Origin: Gaiellasilicea sp963707575
GTDB lineage: Bacteria; Actinomycetota; Thermoleophilia; Gaiellales; Gaiellaceae
Assembly: GCA_963707575.1 (NCBI GenBank)
Contig: OY970171.1
Location: 620,001 to 684,000 of the forward strand
Direction of reading: 5' to 3'
Length of the DNA: 64,000 bases
In this document: positions 7,413 through 13,946 of the stretch, one piece after another
How positions within the stretch are numbered: the stretch's first letter is position 1
Layout of the letters: each line of letters starts with the position of its first letter
Made by a program: the position numbers and the translations under genes
Notes under the pieces: model-generated
What the model was told of the DNA's origin: nothing
Databases searched by the model: none
What the model saw: the letters and a program-made list of their open reading frames with translations, nothing else

Positions 7413-10157
7413 TCACGTGTCGGAGCGGTCGAGCCGACGTGCGAGCTCGACGCGCGAGCGCACCCCGAGCTTGCCGTAGATGCGGGAGAGGTGACCCTCC
7501 ACGGTGCGGGTGCTGAGGAAGAGCGATGCGGCGACTTCCCGGTTCGTCTGGCCGGCGGCGGTGAGCTCGGCGACGCGGGCCTCGATCGGCGTCAGCTCCC
7601 CCGTCGCCGGCGCCCGGCCCCCGATGCGGGCGAGCTCCGCCTCCGCGCGCTGCTCCCAGACCGCGGCCCCGAGAGCGGCGAAGAGCTCACGCGCGGAGAC
7701 GAGCGAGTCCCGTGCTGCCCGGCGCTCGTTCGCCCGCCTCTGCGCCGACCCGAGCGCTAACAGCGTGCGGGCGCGGTCGAACGGCATCGGCGCCTGCTCG
7801 TGATAGATGAGGGCGCGTTCGAAGGCGGCGAGGGCGGCCCCGAGCTCACCCACCGCGGCGGCGAGGAAACCGCGGCAGCGCGCCGACGCTCCCTGCGCCG
7901 AGGCCCGCTCGAGGCGCTCCGCGTTCGCTTCGTACCAGGAGAGGTGATCCTCGGCCTCGGCGAGCCGGCCGCAGGCGACGAGAGCCTCGACCAGATCGGG
8001 GACGAAACGCGTGAGCCCAGGCTCCGTCATGCCGTGCTCCCGCGCAAAGGCCACGAGCGGCGCCAGCACGTCGACGGCCCGGTCCGGCCGTTCGAGCGAG
8101 AGCTCGAGCAGGCCGAGCGCGGCAGTCGCGAACTGCTCCGCCGGGCGGCCGCTCGTGCTGCGTGCGAGCTCGAGGGCTCGCCCCGTCGCGCGGCGTGCCT
8201 CGTCGAGGTCGCCTCGATACGCGGCCGCGAGCCCGCGCAAGGCGAGCGCGTAGGCGAAGACCGTCCCCTGGCCTGCCTGCTCTGCACGCTCGGCAGCGAC
8301 GTCGGCGTGCGCGGCTGCCTCGGTGTAGCGACCGCGCAGACAGTCGGCCTGAGCGAGCAGGACTTGGAGGTAAGGCACTGAGCTCTCGTCACCGATCTCG
8401 GCGGCCCGCGCGAGCGTCTGCTCGAACGCGTCGTGCGCAGCATCGAGCTCCTCCCACCACATCCGCGCGACTGCGAGCGAGAACCCCGCGCCCTGAAGGA
8501 TGCGCGGCGTCGGTGTCGCCGCCAGCGCCGCCGCCGACACAGCGGTCGCTCTTGCCTCCGGTCGCCCGAGTGAGGCCTCGGCCAGGAGCTGCGACCCGCG
8601 CGCCGAGGCGACGAGCTGCCTGTCGCCGAGCTGCTCGCCGAGCACAGCCGCCGCTCGGGCGTGGTCGGCGGCCTCGGCGAAGCGCTCGCGCAGGCGGAAG
8701 AGATTGGCCGAGATGCCTTCGTGTGCGCTGCCGAGCTCGTGGCTGTCGCTCTCCGCCTCCGCCAGCGCCTGCTCGTAGAGCGCGACGGCGGCCCGCATGT
8801 CGTCGTCGTAGGAGCGCAGCGGGGCGAGCACGAGCAGCGCTCGCGCCCGCTCGGCTCCAGCCGGCAGCTCGGCGATCGTCTCCTCCAGGAGACGACGCGC
8901 CCGACGGGAGTCGCCGGACTCGAACTGACAGCGTGCCGCGTCGACGGCGCGGCGTCGCGCCCCCGAGCGGTCGGCAGGTGGCGTCAGCGCCCTCGCCTCC
9001 TCATAGAGCTCGGCGGCTGCCACCGGCGCGCCGCGGGCGCGGGCCAGCCGTGCCGCCTCGTCCAGCGCGCTCGCAACGACCGGATCCGGCCCTGCTGCCG
9101 CCAGTGCGAGGTGCCGCACCTGCTCTTCTCGATCGGGCACAACCGCAGCGAGCGTCGCGTGAACGTCGCGCCGCTGGACAGGCCCAGCGGCGTCGTAGGC
9201 CGCCGCGGCCAGCAGAGGGTGCGCGAAGCGGATCCGCCCCGACACGAGCGAGACGATCTCCGCCCCGACCGCAGGGCCGAGCGCGGCGGTGGCGTCCCCC
9301 TCGCTCGCGGCGCCGACGAGGTCGAGCGTCGGGTCCGCCAGGGCCGCTGCGACGCACAAGGCGGCCCGCGTCTCCGCCGGCAACTCCGTGATCCGAGAGC
9401 CGACCAGCTCCCGCAGGGTCGTAGATACCGGTCGCGCCTCGCCCGCTTGCTTCGCCGCCCGGGTCAGCTCGAGCGCGAAGAACGGATTGCCGGCGGCAGT
9501 CTCGTAGACGGCGAGCAGCGACGGGCGGGCCAGCACGACCCCGAGCCGGTCGCGGATCAGGCGGTAGATCGACTCGAGATCGAGGCCGCGAACCGGGACG
9601 TTCGTGCAGTTCGGAAACACGCGCTCCGGCACGAACGACAGCCCCGCGCGCCCCTCGGCCCGAAGCGCGACCAAGAACGCCACCGGGGTCTCGCCGACCC
9701 GGTGCGCCGCGAAGGCGAGCACGCGCGCGGACTGGCGGTCGAGCCACTGCAGGTCGTCGACTGCCAGCAGGACCGGGGCCTCGGAGACGAGCAGGCCGAG
9801 GAATCCCAGCGCGACCGCGCGCTCGTCGACCACTCCCGCGTCGGGTGACTCGAGCAGGAGCGCCGCCCGCAACGCGTGGGCCTGCGGAGCCGGCAGCTCG
9901 GCGAGCCTGTCCTGGACGCTCTCGAGCAGGTCGCCGACTCCGGCGTACGCGAGCTTCGTTTCGGTCTCGAGCGGGCGCGTCGTCAACACGCGGCCGCCTG
10001 CTCCATCGACCGCCGACTGCCAGAGGGTCGTCTTGCCGGCCCCGGCCTCGCCTTCCAACACGAGCGCCCTCGGCCACGCGGCCGTTGTCGTCACGAGCTC
10101 GTGCAGCAGCGCGAGCTCGTCCTCCCTCCCGACGATGGCGCCTGCGCGCGCGGCCAT
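7413..10157 (-). CDS. ATPase-LuxR (LAL-type) transcriptional regulator 1
   Basis: 914 residues. N-terminal STAND/AAA ATPase with IVGREDELALLHEL and Walker A GEAGAGKTT, a Walker B-like region PVLLAVDDLQWLD, a long helical TPR-like middle, and a C-terminal LuxR helix-turn-helix (LTPIEARVAELTAAGQTNRE, then VAASLFLSTRTVEGHLSRIY). This is the layout of large MalT-like/LAL regulators that bind DNA after an ATP- and ligand-dependent switch. ATG 10157 is chosen because it immediately precedes the conserved IVGRED motif. Divergent from the cupin gene, with which it may share control. The ligand is unknown. Confidence 0.88.
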   Translation of the reverse strand: MAARAGAIVGREDELALLHELVTTTAAWPRALVLEGEAGAGKTTLWQSAVDGAGGRVLTTRPLETETKLAYAGVGDLLESVQDRLAELPAPQAHALRAALLLESPDAGVVDERAVALGFLGLLVSEAPVLLAVDDLQWLDRQSARVLAFAAHRVGETPVAFLVALRAEGRAGLSFVPERVFPNCTNVPVRGLDLESIYRLIRDRLGVVLARPSLLAVYETAAGNPFFALELTRAAKQAGEARPVSTTLRELVGSRITELPAETRAALCVAAALADPTLDLVGAASEGDATAALGPAVGAEIVSLVSGRIRFAHPLLAAAAYDAAGPVQRRDVHATLAAVVPDREEQVRHLALAAAGPDPVVASALDEAARLARARGAPVAAAELYEEARALTPPADRSGARRRAVDAARCQFESGDSRRARRLLEETIAELPAGAERARALLVLAPLRSYDDDMRAAVALYEQALAEAESDSHELGSAHEGISANLFRLRERFAEAADHARAAAVLGEQLGDRQLVASARGSQLLAEASLGRPEARATAVSAAALAATPTPRILQGAGFSLAVARMWWEELDAAHDAFEQTLARAAEIGDESSVPYLQVLLAQADCLRGRYTEAAAHADVAAERAEQAGQGTVFAYALALRGLAAAYRGDLDEARRATGRALELARSTSGRPAEQFATAALGLLELSLERPDRAVDVLAPLVAFAREHGMTEPGLTRFVPDLVEALVACGRLAEAEDHLSWYEANAERLERASAQGASARCRGFLAAAVGELGAALAAFERALIYHEQAPMPFDRARTLLALGSAQRRANERRAARDSLVSARELFAALGAAVWEQRAEAELARIGGRAPATGELTPIEARVAELTAAGQTNREVAASLFLSTRTVEGHLSRIYGKLGVRSRVELARRLDRSDT

Positions 10158-10169
10158 GGCGTGATTGTC
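10158..10169 (-). promoter_or_regulatory. Putative -10 box for leaderless LuxR regulator 1
   Basis: GACAAT (minus 10169-10164) then CACGCC and ATG 10157. Same geometry as the other leaderless starts here, although the first base is G rather than T. Confidence 0.4.
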
Positions 10170-10214
10170 CGCCTCTTCGGCCGGTCGGTCGAGCGTCCAG
10201 GCGATACTGCCCTC

Positions 10215-10598
10215 ATGGACGGCTACACGATCTTCCACGCCGACGAGCTCGACTGGCAGCCACGGCGCGAGGGCGATCCCCGGCTCGCCGCGGGACTCTC
10301 GGAAAGGCTCACCCGCTCGCGCGCGAATCTCTTCCGCTACCCACCGGGCGCGGTCGGGCGCCGGCACATCGACCCGATCCAGGAGGAGGTCTTCGTCGTC
10401 CTCGAGGGAACGCTGACGATCCACATGGGCGAGGGCGACGAGCCGGAGCGGCACGAGCTCGCCCAGGGAAGCGTCCTCGTCGTGCAGCCGGGAACCGCCC
10501 TCCAGCTCTCGAACCGGAGCGCCGGTGAGCTCAAGCTGTTCATCTACGGCGCCCCGCCGGAGCGCGGCGAGGCGACGTTCCTGCCCGCCGTGGACTGA
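10215..10598 (+). CDS. Cupin-domain protein
   Basis: 127 residues forming one small beta-barrel cupin. Motif 1 is PPGAVGRRHIDPIQEEVFVVLEG with the metal-type His and Glu residues; motif 2 is weaker, QPGTALQLSNRSAGEL. Such stand-alone cupins act as isomerases, dioxygenases or sugar-binding proteins; no function can be assigned. ATG 10215 is the first start after the divergent regulator, and GATACT lies 6 nt upstream. Convergent with the haloperoxidase gene. Confidence 0.8.
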   Translation: MDGYTIFHADELDWQPRREGDPRLAAGLSERLTRSRANLFRYPPGAVGRRHIDPIQEEVFVVLEGTLTIHMGEGDEPERHELAQGSVLVVQPGTALQLSNRSAGELKLFIYGAPPERGEATFLPAVD

Positions 10599-10607
10599 CG
10601 AGCGGGC

Positions 10608-10638
10608 GGCCGAGGCGGGATGAGCGCCCGCCCCGGCC
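10608..10638 (-). terminator. Hairpin after vanadium haloperoxidase 1
   Basis: GGCCG-A-GGCGGG (10608-10619) pairs with CCCGCC-C-CGGCC (10627-10638), 11 bp with one A/C mismatch, 11 nt beyond the minus-strand stop. The hairpin after haloperoxidase 2 (12290-12318) has the same architecture and the same mismatch, with one compensated base-pair change. Confidence 0.65.
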
Positions 10639-10649
10639 ACCGGCTCCGT

Positions 10650-11945
10650 CTAGCGACAGCTCCTGCGGGGGCAATCGACCGGCTGGAAGGCGTGACTCCC
10701 GACGAAGTGGGCGACCCTCCGACCGATGTTGGCACCCGTCACGTCCGCGTTGCGGAAGTGGATCCCGCCCCAGATGCGCGCCTCGATGACCTCGTCGAGG
10801 GCATCGGTGAAGCGGTCGAAGTGCCTCGGCTGCCCGGGGTAGCGGCTGCTGAAGACGTCGAACGCGATCCTGTCGGTGCCGAAGAAGTCCCGCAGCGTGT
10901 TCAGGACCGATCCGCTCACACAGCCGTGCCCGGACGGATGGTCGGGGAACGGCGGCGTGGCGAGCGGCGGCACGGTCGGGGTGGCCGGATCGAACAACGA
11001 TCTCCAGCCCGGGTCGGCGACGGTGGCCGGGTTTCCGTCCGTATCGGCCTCGCGGATCGCCGCGAGCGGACGCCAGAAGTTCCAGTAGAACTTGTCGTTC
11101 CAGCAGCTGATCGCGCCGTCGGCAGCCGCCAGATGGGCCATCCCGAACAGGCGGGCGCTGGCGACCGTGTCGAGGCCGCGGCTCGCCGAGAGCGACCGCA
11201 TCAGCCCGCCGTAGATCGCCAAAGGCTGCGCCTGCCAGAAGATGGCGGCCTTCGTCTGGTCCGCGGTGCGCCTGGTGCTCGTCAGCGAGCCCAGCTCCTT
11301 GACCTCGTTGAAGTCCCGCGCGTACTCCGCACTCGTGAGCGCGTACGGGCCGTCGGACCGGAACCGAGAGGGGCTCGGGATCACGAACGGGCGCACGTTC
11401 CCCACCCACGCTGCCGGGTCGAGAGCGGTGGGCGGGCTCGGGCGCCAGTCGCCCGGCTCGCTGCCGATCACGAAGGTGAAGGGAGCGTTGCGCCCGTCGT
11501 TCTCGCGCGCGTCGAGCATGGCGGCCGCGGCCGCCTCGCCGGCGTCGATCCCGTCCTGGGTGATCGCGTCGTAGGGCTGCGGCCCGAGTGCCGCCTCCCA
11601 AAGGTCTTCGAGCGCGGGCTGTTGCGCCGGCAGCAGGTCGGCGAGGACTCGATAGGCAGCGGTCGCCACCGCGGCGTCCTTCGAGGCCCAGGGCTGGGCG
11701 CCGACCTTCCGGACGTCGAGGAGGTAGGCCTGGTGACTGCGGTCGATTGCGTTGACCGCGTCGTAGACGGCCCCCTGCACCATCGCCCCGCTGATCGTCG
11801 AGCCGTGGGCGGTCGGCCCCGGCGCGAGAATCGCGTTGGTGGAGATCACGTTCCAGTCGAGCACCGCGTCGGCGCCGGCGGCAGATGGAGCACCGAGCGC
11901 GACGACGACGGACGCGACGAGGATCTGCAACCTCGAACGCTTCAT
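10650..11945 (-). CDS. Secreted vanadium-dependent haloperoxidase 1
   Basis: 431 residues, starting at ATG 11945 with AAAGGA upstream and a signal peptide (MKRSRLQILVASVVVALG, cut near SAAGADA). The C-terminal PAP2/haloperoxidase site is complete and spaced as in fungal vanadium chloroperoxidase: KFYWNFWRP (Lys and Arg seven apart), HPSGHG (Ser-Gly-His) and ARIWGGIHFR (Arg and His six apart). It therefore probably binds vanadate and oxidises halides with H2O2 outside the cytoplasm, although such folds can also act as acid phosphatases. A paralogue lies at 12330-13619. The ATG at 12026 is too far upstream of the signal peptide. Confidence 0.88.
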   Translation of the reverse strand: MKRSRLQILVASVVVALGAPSAAGADAVLDWNVISTNAILAPGPTAHGSTISGAMVQGAVYDAVNAIDRSHQAYLLDVRKVGAQPWASKDAAVATAAYRVLADLLPAQQPALEDLWEAALGPQPYDAITQDGIDAGEAAAAAMLDARENDGRNAPFTFVIGSEPGDWRPSPPTALDPAAWVGNVRPFVIPSPSRFRSDGPYALTSAEYARDFNEVKELGSLTSTRRTADQTKAAIFWQAQPLAIYGGLMRSLSASRGLDTVASARLFGMAHLAAADGAISCWNDKFYWNFWRPLAAIREADTDGNPATVADPGWRSLFDPATPTVPPLATPPFPDHPSGHGCVSGSVLNTLRDFFGTDRIAFDVFSSRYPGQPRHFDRFTDALDEVIEARIWGGIHFRNADVTGANIGRRVAHFVGSHAFQPVDCPRRSCR

Positions 11946-12017
11946 CTGGTCCTTTCGCAGAGATCTCGGCGAATTCGTTGCGCTGTCCCAGCCACCAAGC
12001 ATCGGTGCTTGTGGCTC

Positions 12018-12046
12018 TTGTCGCAATTAGACGTTTGTCGTATCTT
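12018..12046 (+). promoter_or_regulatory. Promoter of the small LuxR gene
   Basis: TTGTCG (12018-12023), a 17-bp spacer, and TATCTT (12041-12046). The expected transcription start, about 7 nt downstream, coincides with the GTG at 12053, so the mRNA is probably leaderless. Confidence 0.6.
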
Positions 12047-12052
12047 CGGAAC

Positions 12053-12262
12053 GTGGTCGGTACCGCCAATCACGGCCTGACCCGGCGCGAGATGGAGGTT
12101 CTACGCTGGGTCGCGCTCGGTAAGACGAACGAGGAGATCGCCGCGCTGCTCGTCGTCTCGGCGCACACGATCCGGAAGCATCTCGAGCACACCTACGACA
12201 AGCTCGGGGTGCACACGCGCACGGCGGCGGTGAACCGGGCGTTCGCCCAGCCCCGGAACTAG
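12053..12262 (+). CDS. Small stand-alone LuxR-type helix-turn-helix protein
   Basis: 69 residues, almost entirely one LuxR DNA-binding domain: GLTRREMEVLRWVALGKTNE, then EIAALLVVSAHTIRKHLEHTYDKLGV. There is no receiver or ATPase domain, so it resembles single-domain regulators of the GerE type. GTG 12053 is supported by a promoter placing the mRNA 5' end there; the frame is open upstream and a longer product cannot be ruled out. It lies divergent from haloperoxidase 1 and convergent with haloperoxidase 2, so control of either is plausible but unproven. Confidence 0.75.
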   Translation: MVGTANHGLTRREMEVLRWVALGKTNEEIAALLVVSAHTIRKHLEHTYDKLGVHTRTAAVNRAFAQPRN

Positions 12263-12289
12263 TCAATCGGTCGCGCACCGAGCGTCGGC

Positions 12290-12318
12290 GGCCGAGGCCG
12301 GTGAGTCCGGCCCCGGCC
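12290..12318 (-). terminator. Hairpin after vanadium haloperoxidase 2
   Basis: GGCCG-A-GGCCGG (12290-12301), loop TGAGT, CCGGCC-C-CGGCC (12307-12318): 11 bp with one A/C mismatch, 11 nt past the minus-strand stop at 12330. Homologous to the hairpin at 10608-10638. Confidence 0.65.
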
Positions 12319-12329
12319 ACCTGCGCTCC

Positions 12330-13619
12330 TCAGTCGTCGATCTCCCTCTCGCGACGGCCGGAGTCGGCGAGGAAGTGCTCCCGGCCGATGTCGCGAGCGA
12401 TGCGCGGGAAGTGCTTGGCGGTGTCGGTCATCGTCGTACGGAAGTGGAGGCCGCCCCAGACGCGGGCGTCCTCGATTGCCGCGACGAGATCGTCGAGGCG
12501 TGCGTACGACTGCGTCGTGCCGGTCACGTTGCTCGTGAACTCGAGCGGCACCTGCTTCGTCCCGAAGTAGCCCTTCAGCGACTGCGTGACGGCCGCCGTC
12601 ATGCAGGCGTGGCCGGACGGATACTCCGGGTGGTTGCCGACGAACAGCGGCACCCAGGTCGGGTCCGGCGCGGTCGCAGGATTGCCGTCCGTGTCGGCCC
12701 GCTGGATTGCGTGCGTCGGGCGCCAGAAGTAGTAGTGGTACTTCGCCTCCCAGCACGCGATCATCGTGTCCGCGGCCGCGACCCACACGTAGCCGAGCAG
12801 GCGTGCGGACTCGCGCAGGTCGAGGTCGCGATCGTCGGCCAGGTCACGAACCGCGCGGCTGTATTGGGCATAAGCCTGGTCGGTGAAGAAGCGCGAGTGC
12901 TCGGTCTGCGCCGTCGTCCGGAACGTGCTGATCGCGCGACCGAAGTCCCGTACCTCGAGCACGTCCTTGGCGTAGCGCTTGCTAGTCCGCTCGAGCGGCT
13001 CGCCCGGCCGGTAGGCGGAGGGCGAGTCGAACGTGAACGGCCGCACCTGGCCCAGCTTCACGTCGACCGGCGTCGTCGGCGCGATCGGCTCGAAGACGCC
13101 GGGCCCCGGCGTCGGCTGGACGTACGGGACGACGTCGTCGAACCGGTCGCCGGTCCGCATCGCGAGCATCCCCGCTGCGGCGGCCGTGCCGACCGCCTTG
13201 CCCGAGTCCTTGGCGAGCCCGGCCGGGATCGACGCCATGTAGGCGTCGTATGCGGCCTGGACGGCCATGGCCTGCCCCGGGACGCGGGCCACGAGGACGT
13301 CCCTCGCCGCCTGCGCGACGGCGGCGTCGGCCGACGCACCCGGAGGCGCGGTGACCCCGGTCGCGAACGGCTCGAGACCACCCTCCACGGCAGCGACGGC
13401 GTCGTACATCGCCCCGTGGACCATGCCCCCGAGCACGGTGCTGCTGGCAGGCGGGCGGCCGGCGGCGATCGCCACCTCGGCGACGCCACTCCAGTGGACA
13501 ACCGCGTTCTGGCCGGTCGCGACGGACGGTGCGGCCGCCGTTCCCGTCGACCCGAGGGCCAGGACGGCGACCACGGCCACCGTCGCGACGAGCCCCATGC
13601 TGATCGTCATGCGTCTCAT
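12330..13619 (-). CDS. Secreted vanadium-dependent haloperoxidase 2
   Basis: 429 residues with a signal peptide (MGLVATVAVVAVLALGSTGT, cut near AAA). Active-site residues are all present: KYHYYFWRP, YPSGHA and ARVWGGLHFR, with the same spacings as in vanadium chloroperoxidase. It shares domain order, the ADTDGNPAT motif and gene position with haloperoxidase 1, so the two are paralogues from an old duplication. The ATG at 13619 overlaps the stop of the upstream DUF4242-like gene (ATGA), so the two are co-translated. Halide or phosphate-ester specificity cannot be read from sequence. Confidence 0.88.
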   Translation of the reverse strand: MRRMTISMGLVATVAVVAVLALGSTGTAAAPSVATGQNAVVHWSGVAEVAIAAGRPPASSTVLGGMVHGAMYDAVAAVEGGLEPFATGVTAPPGASADAAVAQAARDVLVARVPGQAMAVQAAYDAYMASIPAGLAKDSGKAVGTAAAAGMLAMRTGDRFDDVVPYVQPTPGPGVFEPIAPTTPVDVKLGQVRPFTFDSPSAYRPGEPLERTSKRYAKDVLEVRDFGRAISTFRTTAQTEHSRFFTDQAYAQYSRAVRDLADDRDLDLRESARLLGYVWVAAADTMIACWEAKYHYYFWRPTHAIQRADTDGNPATAPDPTWVPLFVGNHPEYPSGHACMTAAVTQSLKGYFGTKQVPLEFTSNVTGTTQSYARLDDLVAAIEDARVWGGLHFRTTMTDTAKHFPRIARDIGREHFLADSGRREREIDD

Positions 13620-13888
13620 CTCATTTCCTCTCCGGACGGGAACGCCTCGACGACGCGGAACGCCTCCAGCCCGGCCTGCTGCGCAGCCTGCGCAGCCGCC
13701 GGGCCTGAGGGCGCCTCGAAGACGAAGAAGCAGATCTCGTCCTCCGGAACGTGGATCGAGCTGTCAAACCGGACGGGAGTGCCGCGATCCGTCAGCTCCT
13801 GGGCCGCCGAGCGCGCCCGCCGCTCGCGGGCGCCGCGCTCTCCGGCGCGGCTGTTGGCGAGAAACGTTTCGACGAGGTAGCTCGGCAT
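13616..13888 (-). CDS. DUF4242-like small protein
   Basis: 90 residues with the layout MPSYLVETFLAN at the start, HVPEDEICFFVFEAPSG in the middle and GLEAFRVVEAF at the end, which is typical of the DUF4242/NIPSNAP-like ferredoxin-fold family. No known reaction. The ATG at 13888 is preceded at 7 nt by TAGCGT, suggesting a leaderless mRNA. Its stop overlaps the haloperoxidase 2 start, so it is the first gene of a two-gene operon and could act with the enzyme. Confidence 0.78.
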   Translation of the reverse strand: MPSYLVETFLANSRAGERGARERRARSAAQELTDRGTPVRFDSSIHVPEDEICFFVFEAPSGPAAAQAAQQAGLEAFRVVEAFPSGEEMR

Positions 13889-13901
13889 GCCGTCGACGCT
13901 A
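13889..13901 (-). promoter_or_regulatory. -10 box for leaderless DUF4242-haloperoxidase operon
   Basis: TAGCGT (minus 13901-13896), 7 nt CGACGGC, then ATG 13888. No Shine-Dalgarno present. Confidence 0.55.
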
Positions 13902-13946
13902 CGAGCGCCGAGCTCCCGCGGAAACGTGAGAACCCCTGAACTTTGC

